DNA of 64,000 nt from Physcocola sp002396385 (lineage in GTDB: Bacteria > Bacteroidota > Bacteroidia > Bacteroidales > Paludibacteraceae): the NCBI GenBank assembly GCA_946535435.1, contig CAMNDM010000002.1:1-64000 (forward strand). The letters run 5' to 3'. Below the pieces are notes generated by a model, which made no database searches, was not told the DNA's origin, and was given only the letters and a program-made list of their open reading frames with translations. Position 1 is the first letter of the stretch, and each line of letters begins with the position of its first letter. A program made the translations under genes and the position numbers. Of the stretch, positions 25,868-34,360 are shown piece after piece.

Positions 25868-26332
25868 ATGAGAAAAATTTTTATTGTAATGTTCTGCTTG
25901 GTGAATGTATTGTGCACCAATGCAATGGTGAAGTATGTAACTGTGGAGAAAAAAAGTGGCGAGAAGTTCAGTTTCTTGTTGGAAGACAATCCGGTAATCT
26001 CTTTCAAAGATGGCTGTCTGGTGGTAAATGGCAACCCTGAAACCAGTTATGCTATTGACGGAGTAAAAAATTACCACTTTTCAGAATCGGACCAGACTGA
26101 CGTGCAGAACCTCGGTGTCGACGTCCTTCGCATTGTGAGCTTGGACAACGACGCCATAAGTGTGGAGCATGCTAAGGCTGGAACGTCAGTGGAGTTATAT
26201 GACGCAGCTGGAGTGAGGGTTATGGATGTGGTTGTAGATCAGTCTGGCGCGGCTTCCATTGTGTTGCCTGTTAAAAAAGGTGTGTATGTGCTATCTGTAG
26301 GCGGTAAGTCAGTCAAATTAATTCGTAAATAA
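25868..26332 (+). CDS. Small exported protein with T9SS type A-like C-terminal domain
   Basis: About 154 residues from Met at 25868 (signal peptide MRKIFIVMFCLVNVLCTNA); the frame also opens at 25847. The first mature part (VKYVTVEKKSGEKFSFLLED, then SFKDGCLVVNG and DGVKNYHF) is the short beta module often found at the N-terminus of Bacteroidales exported proteins. The last ~75 residues (VDVLRIVSLDNDAISVEH, VELYDAAGVRVMDV, KKGVYVLSVGGKSVKLIRK) match a T9SS type A sorting domain. Nothing lies between the two modules, so it looks like a carrier with no passenger domain. First gene of a three-gene cassette. Confidence 0.75.
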   Translation: MRKIFIVMFCLVNVLCTNAMVKYVTVEKKSGEKFSFLLEDNPVISFKDGCLVVNGNPETSYAIDGVKNYHFSESDQTDVQNLGVDVLRIVSLDNDAISVEHAKAGTSVELYDAAGVRVMDVVVDQSGAASIVLPVKKGVYVLSVGGKSVKLIRK

Positions 26333-26349
26333 CCTAAAAAAATCGCAAT

Positions 26350-27021
26350 ATGAATTTGTTGAAAAATGTGCTAATAGCATTTGTAGTGGCTCTGTTTGGC
26401 ATGGAAAGTTCTGCCCAAGTCGGCATGTGGGTTTGGCAGCATGGGGCATATAATAGAATATCGGTGGATAGCGTAACATTCCTTACTCACGAATATGTTG
26501 ATCTTGGTTTGAAAAGTGGCAGGCTGTGGGCAACCTGTAATTTGGGGGCATATGAACCTTATGAATACGGAGACCTTTTTGCTTGGGGTGAAACACGGCC
26601 TAAAATCGAATATCATTCTTATAACTATAAGTTTTACGAGTCTTACAACGATACTTATACTAAGTATTGTGATAGTGATCATAAGAAAGTTCTAGATCCG
26701 GAAGATGATGCGGCAACCTTCAATTGGGGAACAGAATGGAGAATGCCAACTTATACAGAAATGAAAGAGTTGTATGAAGGATGCACATGGACTGAGACAG
26801 GTAATTACAATGGCTCTGGAGTTGGTGGTGTAGTTGGAACTTCTAAAACCAATGGAAATACTATATTTTTCCCTATCAAACTTAGTTATAGTTTCTATTG
26901 GACCTCTTCTCTTTATAATACAAGTTATGCTTATTATTTACGGTGTCCTGGGTCTACGTATAATTCGGTTCTTTCTGGCCCTCGTGAAGATGAACACTAT
27001 ATACGTGCTGTGAAAAAATAA
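26350..27021 (+). CDS. Exported Fibrobacter-major-paralog-like domain protein, copy 1
   Basis: A 223-residue protein with signal peptide (MNLLKNVLIAFVVALFGMESSAQ). A short WVWQHGAYNRISVDSVTF linker precedes a domain with YVDLGLKSGRLWATCNLG, YGDLFAWGE, WGTEWRMPTYTEMKELY, GTSKTNGNTIFFP and YWTSSLY, the pattern of the Fibrobacter succinogenes major paralogous domain (TIGR02145-like) common in exported Bacteroidales proteins. Ligand unknown. It is paralogous to the next gene over its whole length. No T9SS C-terminal domain and no lipobox were seen, so a periplasmic location is possible. Confidence 0.8.
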   Translation: MNLLKNVLIAFVVALFGMESSAQVGMWVWQHGAYNRISVDSVTFLTHEYVDLGLKSGRLWATCNLGAYEPYEYGDLFAWGETRPKIEYHSYNYKFYESYNDTYTKYCDSDHKKVLDPEDDAATFNWGTEWRMPTYTEMKELYEGCTWTETGNYNGSGVGGVVGTSKTNGNTIFFPIKLSYSFYWTSSLYNTSYAYYLRCPGSTYNSVLSGPREDEHYIRAVKK

Positions 27022-27033
27022 AATGGTGAAGTT

Positions 27034-27813
27034 ATGAAAAAAACAGTAGCAGTTATATTATTAGTAATGACTTGTGCGATGGAAAGTTTCGCTCAAGCAG
27101 ATATTTTGGTTTGGCAAGGTAGAATAGCTAATAGAATGTTGAAAGTGGATAGTGTGTCTTTCTTTGCTCCTCCAAGTGACAAACACGATTATGTGGACCT
27201 TGGACTGCCAAGTGGCTTGAAATGGGCTACATGCAATATAGGAACGAACGAGTCTTTTGGATATGGCGATTATTTCGCATGGGGTGAGGTTGTTCCGAAA
27301 GATGAGTTCGGTTGGAACACTTATAAATTTATGGCCGAGGGCAAATCTTCTCGCTCTTTTGTTACAAAGTATACTGTTGACGATGACGAAAAAAAGAAAA
27401 ATGGTATATGGTACGAGAATGGAATTTTTGTTGGTGACAGCCTTACTAAATTACACCCAGAGGATGACGTGGCTACTGCTATTTGGGGAAGTGAATGGAG
27501 AATGCCGACCAAAAATGAATGGATGGAACTGTATGACAATTGTGATTGGGAATGGACTCGAAGCTATAACGGTACATGTGTCGCAGGGTATATAGGCACT
27601 TCCAAAACTAATGGAAACACCATATTTCTTCCTGCTGCAGGTTATAATGGCTTGTTTTATAGCAAATATGAATTTAATGAGAGAGGAAATTATTGGACTT
27701 CAGAACTTTGTGACTCGGGAAGTGCATGGTATTTGCGCATTTTTGATGGTATGTATATAAGTTCTGAAGATCGTAGTCAAGGATTTTCTGTCCGTGCAGT
27801 TGTGGTTGAATAA
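27034..27813 (+). CDS. Exported Fibrobacter-major-paralog-like domain protein, copy 2
   Basis: A 259-residue paralog of the preceding gene, 12 nt downstream. Signal peptide MKKTVAVILLVMTCAMESFAQ, then ILVWQGRIANRMLKVDSVSFF, then YVDLGLPSGLKWATCNIG, YGDYFAWGE, WGSEWRMPTKNEWMELY, GTSKTNGNTIFLPAAG and NYWTSELCDSG. It is longer than copy 1 by an insert of about 25 residues near 115-140 (KKKNGIWYENGIFVGDS). The tandem pair suggests local duplication followed by divergence. Function unknown. Confidence 0.8.
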   Translation: MKKTVAVILLVMTCAMESFAQADILVWQGRIANRMLKVDSVSFFAPPSDKHDYVDLGLPSGLKWATCNIGTNESFGYGDYFAWGEVVPKDEFGWNTYKFMAEGKSSRSFVTKYTVDDDEKKKNGIWYENGIFVGDSLTKLHPEDDVATAIWGSEWRMPTKNEWMELYDNCDWEWTRSYNGTCVAGYIGTSKTNGNTIFLPAAGYNGLFYSKYEFNERGNYWTSELCDSGSAWYLRIFDGMYISSEDRSQGFSVRAVVVE

Positions 27814-27836
27814 CCTGAACGTGACAAAAAGAAGAG

Positions 27837-27872
27837 AAGGGAGCGTGCCATTGGGCGTGTTCCCTTTCTGTT
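27837..27872 (+). terminator. Probable terminator after the exported-protein cassette
   Basis: A 13-bp stem including G-U pairs joins AAGGGAGCGTGCC (27837-27849) to GGGCGTGTTCCCTT (27853-27866), followed by a weak T-rich run TTCTGTTT. It ends the three-gene cassette before holA. Confidence 0.6.
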
Positions 27873-27968
27873 TACGTGTTGACTTGTTGCTGAGGAAACT
27901 GAATATAGAGGGTTGAATTGCTTTCGCATTTCTGTCGTTGCTAAAGTTGGCAGTTCCATTAGGGTGTA

Positions 27969-28026
27969 ATCGTCTAATTTTGTATTTTTGTGTAACAACT
28001 CTTGACTCAGCGTATGGCGAAAGAAA
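27969..28026 (+). repeat. Direct repeat, right copy (functional holA start)
   Basis: The partner of 25553-25610. It holds an intact -7 box TATTTTTG (27983-27990), the leader and the ATG of holA at 28014. The 2.36-kb cassette of exported-protein genes lies between the two copies. Confidence 0.9.
27983..27990 (+). promoter_or_regulatory. holA -7 promoter element
   Basis: TATTTTTG fits TAnnTTTG, 23 nt before the ATG at 28014. No TTTG at the expected -33 spacing is seen. Its conservation inside the repeat supports its use. Confidence 0.5.
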
Positions 28027-29039
28027 CGTCCGATTTCCGTACAATCCTTGCCGACCTTAAAGAAGGTATTTATAAACCTGTCTATTTTCTGATGGGCGAG
28101 GAACCTTATTATATCGATGTTATCCGTGACTATATTGAACACAACATTTTGCCTCCCGACCAACAGGAGTTTAACGAAGATGTTGTTTATGGCTCCGATA
28201 CAAGTACCCTTTCCATTATAAATTTGGCCAAAGGATTCCCAATGGGTGCGAAAAATAGGGTGGTGGTGGTGAAGGAAGCCCAGAATTTGCGCGACCTCGA
28301 CAATCTGGTCCATTACCTCGACCACCCACAACCCACTACCATCCTCTGTTTTGCCTATATGAAGAAGGCCGACGGACGTAAGAAGTATATTACCGATATA
28401 GAGAAAAAGGGAGGTGTTTTGTTCGAGTCGAAACCTTTGCGCGACAATATGGTGCCCACGTTTATCACAAATTTCTTTCGTGAACATAAACAAGACATCG
28501 AGCCGAAGGCTGTGCAACTTATGGCCGATAATATAGGCGCCGATTTGCACCGGGTCGTCAATGAGTCGAAAAAACTGCTGTTGTCCGTCCCTCAGGGTAC
28601 TCCGACCATCACTTCCGATATGGTCAGCCAGTATGTGGGCATCAGCAAACAGTATAATGTTTTTGAGTTTAAGGACGCTCTTTTGCGGCGCGATGTACTG
28701 AAGGCGAACAAGATCGTGAAGAATTTTGCTGCCAATCCGAAACAGAACCCTATTATTCCTATGCTGTCGTTACTTTTCAACACTTTTTCGAACCTTATGG
28801 TTTACTACTATATTAAAGACAAAAGTGACGGCAATGTGGCGAGGGAACTCGGAATTTCGCCTTATGCGGCTCGTGACTATGCTCTGGCGGCGCAAAACTA
28901 CAATGGTTGGCAGACCATGCGGATTCTTTCCGAAATACGCCGTGCCGATGCGGCTGCCAAAGGTATTGAAAACTCTTCGGCTTCCGAAGGCGAAATCCTT
29001 ACGGAACTGGTTTTCCATATTCTTCACGATAAAAAGTAA
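28014..29039 (+). CDS. holA: DNA polymerase III delta subunit HolA
   Basis: The clamp-loader subunit that opens the beta sliding clamp. About 341 residues from the ATG at 28014 (MAKETSDFRTILADLKEG); the frame opens 12 nt earlier, but the leader suggests 28014. The N-terminal part has YFLMGEEPYYID and the mononucleotide fold (NEDVVYG, AKGFPMGAKNRVVVVKEA), the middle has the AAA-like lid, and the C-terminal part has the helical collar (KPNIVKNFAAN-like, GISPYAARDYALAAQNY). The beta clamp gene dnaN lies elsewhere in the window (56 kb). Its promoter and first codons are duplicated 2.4 kb upstream. Confidence 0.9.
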   Translation: MAKETSDFRTILADLKEGIYKPVYFLMGEEPYYIDVIRDYIEHNILPPDQQEFNEDVVYGSDTSTLSIINLAKGFPMGAKNRVVVVKEAQNLRDLDNLVHYLDHPQPTTILCFAYMKKADGRKKYITDIEKKGGVLFESKPLRDNMVPTFITNFFREHKQDIEPKAVQLMADNIGADLHRVVNESKKLLLSVPQGTPTITSDMVSQYVGISKQYNVFEFKDALLRRDVLKANKIVKNFAANPKQNPIIPMLSLLFNTFSNLMVYYYIKDKSDGNVARELGISPYAARDYALAAQNYNGWQTMRILSEIRRADAAAKGIENSSASEGEILTELVFHILHDKK

Positions 29040-29048
29040 ATATTTTCT

Positions 29049-29056
29049 TAAATTTG
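29049..29056 (+). promoter_or_regulatory. Candidate -7 promoter of engB
   Basis: TAAATTTG fits TAnnTTTG, 22 nt before the ATG at 29079. It lies just after the holA stop. Confidence 0.5.
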
Positions 29057-29078
29057 TATCTAAAAACGGTTAGAATTT

Positions 29079-29675
29079 ATGGATATAAAGTCAGCTCTTT
29101 TTGTTAAAAGTAGTCCTACTGTCGGACTGTGTCCCGATTCCAACTTCCCGGAATATGCCTTTATCGGACGCAGCAATGTCGGAAAGTCTTCGCTTATCAA
29201 CATGCTGGTAAATGACAAAAAACTGGCTATGACTTCGTCAAAACCTGGCAAAACGTTGCTTATCAACCATTTTGTGGTGAATGGACAGTGGCATTTGGCC
29301 GATTTGCCCGGTTATGGCTTTGCCTCCGTCCCTAAGGAGGTCCGTGCAAAACTTGAACCTATGATTAAGGGGTACATCCTCCAACGCGAGCAACTTACAA
29401 ACTTGTTTTTGCTTATCGATTGCCGCCATGAGGCCCAGAAGGTCGATTTGGAGTTCATAGAGTTCCTGGGTGAGAATGGTATCCCCTTCTCTATTGTGTT
29501 CACTAAGGCCGATAAACTCGGGCCTACACGCGTGAAAGAGAATGTGGAAGCTTACAAGAAGGTCTTGCTTGAACAGTGGGAGGAGTTGCCGCCTATCTTC
29601 ATCACTTCTTCTGAACGGAAGACTGGGCGTGACCAAATTCTCGATTATATTGAAACTATTAATGCCTCGTTATGA
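29079..29675 (+). CDS. engB: Ribosome biogenesis GTPase EngB/YsxC
   Basis: A small GTPase needed for large ribosomal subunit assembly. 198 residues, typical. The G1 loop is GRSNVGKSS (about 30-38), G2 is around SKPGKT, G3 is DLPGYGFA, G4 is TKAD and G5 is TSS. It overlaps the next gene's ATG by 4 nt and so is likely co-translated with the acyltransferase. Confidence 0.95.
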   Translation: MDIKSALFVKSSPTVGLCPDSNFPEYAFIGRSNVGKSSLINMLVNDKKLAMTSSKPGKTLLINHFVVNGQWHLADLPGYGFASVPKEVRAKLEPMIKGYILQREQLTNLFLLIDCRHEAQKVDLEFIEFLGENGIPFSIVFTKADKLGPTRVKENVEAYKKVLLEQWEELPPIFITSSERKTGRDQILDYIETINASL

Positions 29676-30634
29676 TGAAAGATTTTGCCGATAGAATAGC
29701 TTTTGTTTTCTTCTACCTGTTCGTACAACTGGTGTCACTGTTGCCGTTCCGCATGTTGTACTGGTTGTCCGATGTCTTTTACTTCCTATGCTATTATGTG
29801 GTTCGCTATCGCCGGAAGGTGGTGTACAGCAATTTGAAGTCGGCTTTCCCGGAAAAATCGGAAGAGGAACGGAAAAAGATAGAGATTGAATCGTACCATT
29901 GGTTCTGCGATATTATTCTAGAAAGCGTTAAGGCGTTCCGTATGTCGGTTGCCGATTTAAACGAACGCGTGAAGTATGAGGATATGGACATAATGCGCAA
30001 ACATATCGATAATGGCAAGTCGGTTTATATGGATATGGCTCACACCGGACCTTGGGAGTGGGTTCCCAATATCTATTTGGAGTATTTTAAGGATATTGTG
30101 GGCGCGGAATTGTACCGCCATGTCAAGAATAAATATATCGACGAATTCTTGCTCAAGGGGCGCAAACGTTTCGAAACGCTGGTTATTCCTAAAGATAAGG
30201 CCCTATTCCCGTTGGCGCGTCTGAATCGGGACGGTAAGATCTTTGCAATCGGACTTTTGGCTGACCAAACTCCTTCCAGGGGAAACCTGCATTTTTGGAC
30301 GGACTTCCTAAATCACGATACGGCATTCTTGCAAGGTCCCGAACGCCTTGCAAAGGTTACGAAGTCGGCTGTTGTCTATCTTGACTTCCGTCGGGAAAAA
30401 AGGGGCTATTATATCTGCCGTTTTGTTGATATTTGCGCCGATGCTTCTTTGGAACCAGATGGAGAGGTGACCAAACGCTATGCCAATTTGCTGGAACAGT
30501 CCATCAGACGAGCTCCTGCTATTTGGTTCTGGACTCACAGACGGTGGAAATACGACCACCAGCAGATTATTAAGGAAGATGCCGCTAGGGAGGCGGCCAG
30601 GCAGGAGAAGGCTGCCCTGGATAAAAAGGAATGA
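29672..30634 (+). CDS. Lipid A-type lysophospholipid acyltransferase (LpxL/HtrB family)
   Basis: A 320-residue inner-membrane acyltransferase. A membrane segment near the N-terminus (about 9-50) precedes the catalytic HTGPWEW (H-x4-E form of the HX4D/E motif), then the conserved KNKYIDEFLLKGR and GLLADQTPSRGN segments and the C-terminal WFWTHRRWKY block. The family adds secondary acyl chains to lipid A or ornithine lipids. Bacteroidales lipid A is commonly penta- or tetra-acylated, so the acceptor is inferred. It is coupled to engB (4-nt overlap) and to the following glycosyltransferase (4-nt overlap). Confidence 0.85.
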   Translation: MMKDFADRIAFVFFYLFVQLVSLLPFRMLYWLSDVFYFLCYYVVRYRRKVVYSNLKSAFPEKSEEERKKIEIESYHWFCDIILESVKAFRMSVADLNERVKYEDMDIMRKHIDNGKSVYMDMAHTGPWEWVPNIYLEYFKDIVGAELYRHVKNKYIDEFLLKGRKRFETLVIPKDKALFPLARLNRDGKIFAIGLLADQTPSRGNLHFWTDFLNHDTAFLQGPERLAKVTKSAVVYLDFRREKRGYYICRFVDICADASLEPDGEVTKRYANLLEQSIRRAPAIWFWTHRRWKYDHQQIIKEDAAREAARQEKAALDKKE

Positions 30635-31641
30635 AGACGGCTGTTATTATATTGAACTGGAACGGACGGAAGTTCTTGGAAGAATTCCTCCCGTCGGTTT
30701 GTCGTGACTCTATCTCCGATGATTCGGAGGTCGTTGTGGCCGATAACGGTTCGACCGACGACTCGCTTGACTTTCTGGCGAACAGTTACCCCCAGGTGCG
30801 ACTGCTGAAGTTCGACAAAAACTACGGGTTCGCCGAGGGCTACAACAAGGCTTTGGCTTTGGTGGACACCGAATATGTGCTTTTGCTCAATTCCGATGTG
30901 GAAACAACGCCGGGCTACCTGCAACCTATGGTCGACTTTTTAGATGCCAATCCTGAATACGCTGGTTGCCAGCCAAAAATCAGGGCTTTCCACAACCGGG
31001 CTTCCTTTGAGTTTGCCGGAGCGGCAGGAGGGTTTATTGACAAGTGGGCCTACCCATTCTGCAGGGGACGTATTTTCGGTGATGTGGAGCCTGACAACGG
31101 ACAGTACGATTCTGTTACCGATGTCTTCTGGGCTACAGGCGCGGCTCTGATGGTCCGCCGTAAGGTGTATATTGACAATGGAGGTCTCGATTCTTCGTTC
31201 TTCGCTCATCAGGAAGAAATTGACCTTTGTTGGCGTTTGCGTGCTCGCGGCTTCCGTCTTGCCTGCGTGCCGCAAAGTGTGGTTTACCATGTGGGCGGAG
31301 GCACGCTGGCGGTGGAAAATCCGCGCAAGACACTGCTCAATTTCCGCAACAACCTTCTAATGGTCTATAAAAACGAGCCGCATTTGTTAAAGGTGATGAC
31401 TGTTCGTTTCTTTCTCGACTATTTGGCCGCTTTCGTCTTCTTGGTGAAATGCGATTTGGACAATTTCTCGGCTGTACTAAAGGCCCGTAGGCAGTTTTGG
31501 CAGATGCGGCCTTCTTTATGTGAGGCCCGTAGGCAAAATATGCGGCTTGCTAAAACCAGTGACATCCCCGAGGTCTTCCCCCATAGTCTGGTATGGCAGT
31601 CGTATGTACACGGGTTGAAAAAATTTAATGATTGGAGATAG
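30631..31641 (+). CDS. Glycosyltransferase family 2
   Basis: A 336-residue protein with a GT-A fold: VIILNWNGRKFLEEFLPSV, VADNGSTDDS, the metal-binding LLLNSDVETTPGY (DxD variant) and a W-rich acceptor region HQEEIDLCWRLRARG. The C-terminal part (about 240-270) carries a short hydrophobic segment, and the arrangement resembles rhamnosyl- or galactofuranosyl-type transferases. The sugar and acceptor are unknown. It overlaps the upstream acyltransferase by 4 nt, so a role in surface glycolipid or polysaccharide synthesis is plausible. Confidence 0.85.
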   Translation: MKTAVIILNWNGRKFLEEFLPSVCRDSISDDSEVVVADNGSTDDSLDFLANSYPQVRLLKFDKNYGFAEGYNKALALVDTEYVLLLNSDVETTPGYLQPMVDFLDANPEYAGCQPKIRAFHNRASFEFAGAAGGFIDKWAYPFCRGRIFGDVEPDNGQYDSVTDVFWATGAALMVRRKVYIDNGGLDSSFFAHQEEIDLCWRLRARGFRLACVPQSVVYHVGGGTLAVENPRKTLLNFRNNLLMVYKNEPHLLKVMTVRFFLDYLAAFVFLVKCDLDNFSAVLKARRQFWQMRPSLCEARRQNMRLAKTSDIPEVFPHSLVWQSYVHGLKKFNDWR

Positions 31642-31683
31642 GGTGGCTTTTCTGCCCTTGTGTTATTTTTAATATTGTTTTAT

Positions 31684-32442
31684 ATGCGTAAATTTCTTAT
31701 TCTACTGGTTGTTTCCTTGCTGTCTGTTTCAGGCGCATCGGCCCAGTGCTCGACTGAGAACAAAGTTGTTCCTGCCGAGGGTGAAACCCTTAAATATGGA
31801 GCCTATTTCAACTGGGGGGCTATCTGGGTGAAAGGTGGGGAGGCCATCTTTAAAGCCGAACAGGTCGGCAATTACCTCCATTTTGCTGTTAATGCCTATA
31901 CCATGCCGAAATGGCGGTGGATTTACGACCTCAATACCTCTATCGAGGCTTATATGAACAGACTGAATATGAAACCTGTCTCGTTTGCCTCAAACACTTT
32001 TGAGGACGACAAAGAGGTTCACGAAAAAATCACTTACCTTCATGGTAAGCTTAAATATCAGGTCTGGAACGATTCTATTCAGAAGATGCGGACTGTTGAG
32101 GTTGAACACCCCGATTGTTCTTACGATTTGCTGAATGCGGTTTACGCCTCTCGAAATGTCGATTATTCGAAGTTCGCTATTGGCGAACAGATCCCTTTTA
32201 ATGTTTTCTTCACTGAAAAAATGAGCACCATCATGGGAGAGGTCTTAGGTCGGGAAAACGTTAAGGCTCGGTCGGGGAAAATATATAATTGCTTGAAGTG
32301 TAAGTCTAACTCTATTGCTCATACCATTTTCGACCCGAAACAGCCTGTTTATGTCTGGATAACTGACGACGACCGGCACATTCCGGTGAAGGTGGAGTGT
32401 AAAATAAAACTGGGTTATATAAAGGTCTATTTGGAGGAATAA
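31684..32442 (+). CDS. DUF3108 exported protein
   Basis: About 252 residues from Met at 31684 (signal peptide MRKFLILLVVSLLSVSGASAQ); a longer frame opens at 31660. The mature part begins with ETLKYGAYFNWGAIWVKGGEA and has WRWIYDLNTSIEAYMN and PVYVWITDDDRHIPVKVECK, the pattern of the Bacteroidetes DUF3108 family. Function unknown; a beta-barrel-like fold in the periplasm is likely. It follows the glycosyltransferase by about 40 nt. Confidence 0.8.
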   Translation: MRKFLILLVVSLLSVSGASAQCSTENKVVPAEGETLKYGAYFNWGAIWVKGGEAIFKAEQVGNYLHFAVNAYTMPKWRWIYDLNTSIEAYMNRLNMKPVSFASNTFEDDKEVHEKITYLHGKLKYQVWNDSIQKMRTVEVEHPDCSYDLLNAVYASRNVDYSKFAIGEQIPFNVFFTEKMSTIMGEVLGRENVKARSGKIYNCLKCKSNSIAHTIFDPKQPVYVWITDDDRHIPVKVECKIKLGYIKVYLEE

Positions 32443-32504
32443 TTATTCCTCGTGACCCTCGACGGACACAATAAAACTTATTTACCGAAAACACTGTTAC
32501 GACG

Positions 32505-34052
32505 ATGTCTCATCCTAAAGGTTTGTACCTCTTGTTCATGACCGAGATGTGGGAACGTTTCTCCTACTATGGCATGCGCGCGCTTTTTATTTTGTTCTTG
32601 GTCAAGGCTGTCCTTTTTACGAAAGCCGATGCTTCGAACCTGTACGGGAGTTTTACAGGTATGGTGTATCTTATGCCGCTGCTCGGCGGGTACATTTCAG
32701 ACCGTTATTGGGGCAACCGCCGTTCTATTGTTGTGGGTGGAGTGCTGATGGCGGTGGGGCACTTCCTGCTCTTCGTCAGCGCATCGTGTCTTGGTTCTCC
32801 AAATTGCCTCCATTTCCTTTATGGAGGACTTTTCTTCCTGTGTCTGGGAAATGGATTCTTCAAACCGAACATTTCAACCATGGTCGGACAGCTTTATCCG
32901 GAAAAAGACCCGCGAGTCGATTCCGCCTACACGATATTCTATATGGGTATAAATGTGGGCGCCTTTTTCTCGCCTTTGGTCTGCGGCAGTTTGGGCGACA
33001 CGGGGGCTGTTGAAGACTTTCGTTGGGGGTTCCTGGCTGCGTGCGCGGGCATGTTGGTCGGGGTCGGTATCTTTCTGGCGTTCAGTAATCGCTATCTGGT
33101 CACTGCCGAAGGCTCGGCCATTGGACTTGCTCCGGTTCGGATTCCTAAAAACACTTCGCATGATGAACACGTGCAAAAACTGCTTGATGCTCCGAACGGA
33201 AAAGGGACCCCGTTGGTTAAGCCTGCTGCTATGTTAGCCGCTTTTGCCGTCTTGTTTTTGTTGTTTTTCTCGGCGCTGGATCAAGACGCTATTGGTTCGC
33301 TCATTTTTTCGGCGTGTGTGGTTATTCCGGTGTTTATTGTGACCGACCCGTCGCTGACACCGGTTGAACGGCGTCGCATATTGGTCATCTACATCCTTGC
33401 TTTCTTCGTTATCTTCTTTTGGGCGGCATACGAACAAGCCGGAGCTTCCATTACTTTGTTCACCGATGAGGTGGTCGACCGCCGGGTGGGCGATAGCGTG
33501 GTGCCAACCAGCTTTTTCCAGTCGTTAAATCCCATCTACATCGTGCTGTTGGCTCCGTTAATGTCTGTACTGTGGACTAAACTTGAATCGTTGGGTGTAC
33601 GTTTTTCCATTTGTCAGAAACAGGCTGCCGGCATTTTGTTGCTGTCGGTAAGTTTCGCCATTTTAGCCTATGCGTCAATTGATCTTGAGCCTGGGACGGG
33701 CGTGAGTATGTTGTGGGTGCTGTTCTTCTACTTCATCTATACCGTAGGCGAACTGTGCCTGTCGCCCATCGGACTGTCGATGGTCGCTAAACTGTCTCCC
33801 GCGCGTTTTGTGTCGCTGCTGATGGGCGTCTGGCTGATGAGTTCCGCCGCTGCGCAGAAGTTGTGTGGAACACTTTCGGCTCTCTATCCTTCCCGAGACG
33901 AACAAACAGGGCAGATTCTTGAAACAGATTTCTTTGGCTACCATATTGCCAATACGCACGACTATTTCATGTTGTTTGTGTCGTTCACGTTACTGGCCTC
34001 TTTGTTGCTGTTCGTCCTTTGCCGGAAACTTAATAAGATGATGGAGGAATAA
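32505..34052 (+). CDS. Proton-coupled oligopeptide transporter (POT/PTR family)
   Basis: A 515-residue, 12- to 14-helix MFS transporter for di- and tripeptides. The family signatures are all visible: EMWERFSYYGMRALFILFL (ExxERFxYY), GYISDRYWGNRRSIVVGG, GNGFFKPNISTMVGQLY and FYMGINVGAFFSPL. Transport is proton-driven from the periplasm to the cytoplasm. The family is typical of amino-acid-fermenting Bacteroidales. It is separated by 62 nt from the DUF3108 gene. Confidence 0.93.
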   Translation: MSHPKGLYLLFMTEMWERFSYYGMRALFILFLVKAVLFTKADASNLYGSFTGMVYLMPLLGGYISDRYWGNRRSIVVGGVLMAVGHFLLFVSASCLGSPNCLHFLYGGLFFLCLGNGFFKPNISTMVGQLYPEKDPRVDSAYTIFYMGINVGAFFSPLVCGSLGDTGAVEDFRWGFLAACAGMLVGVGIFLAFSNRYLVTAEGSAIGLAPVRIPKNTSHDEHVQKLLDAPNGKGTPLVKPAAMLAAFAVLFLLFFSALDQDAIGSLIFSACVVIPVFIVTDPSLTPVERRRILVIYILAFFVIFFWAAYEQAGASITLFTDEVVDRRVGDSVVPTSFFQSLNPIYIVLLAPLMSVLWTKLESLGVRFSICQKQAAGILLLSVSFAILAYASIDLEPGTGVSMLWVLFFYFIYTVGELCLSPIGLSMVAKLSPARFVSLLMGVWLMSSAAAQKLCGTLSALYPSRDEQTGQILETDFFGYHIANTHDYFMLFVSFTLLASLLLFVLCRKLNKMMEE

Positions 34053-34360
34053 TTTTTGTAGGGATGTTTATTGCGTGGATGTCCGTGTTTTATGCTGTGT
34101 AACACGTTTTTTGCTCATAGTTCTTCTTGGTGACGTTTTTTCTGCGCTTGTTGATAATTTTTTATGCCGCCAAGTTTTGAATTTTGCCCAAGTTTTTCAA
34201 TATTTGCAATGCTTTACTTCGGTAAGGTGTTTATAGTATATTTTTATTCGACAGAAGATTAGTATATAGGGCATTGTTAAATTGTTCGTTTTTCGAACCT
34301 AGAACAAAATCTTGTCACTAACTTGTTGAATTTTACTGTTGGTGCAAACTACTTGATAAA
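34053..34360. other. Intergenic region before the T9SS type B protein
   Basis: A 308-bp AT-rich gap without a recognisable ORF or tRNA. It holds one promoter-like pair. No strong hairpin was noticed near the end of the transporter gene, so the terminator there is unclear. Confidence 0.5.
34176..34206 (+). promoter_or_regulatory. Weak candidate promoter of the T9SS type B protein
   Basis: TTTG at 34176-34179, a 19-nt spacer and AATATTTG at 34199-34206 (one mismatch to TAnnTTTG). The leader would be about 150 nt. Confidence 0.35.

Noticed and set aside
25553..28026. Integrative element or transposon
   Set aside because: The repeat suggests insertion, but no transposase, integrase or terminal inverted repeats were found between the copies, so no element is annotated.
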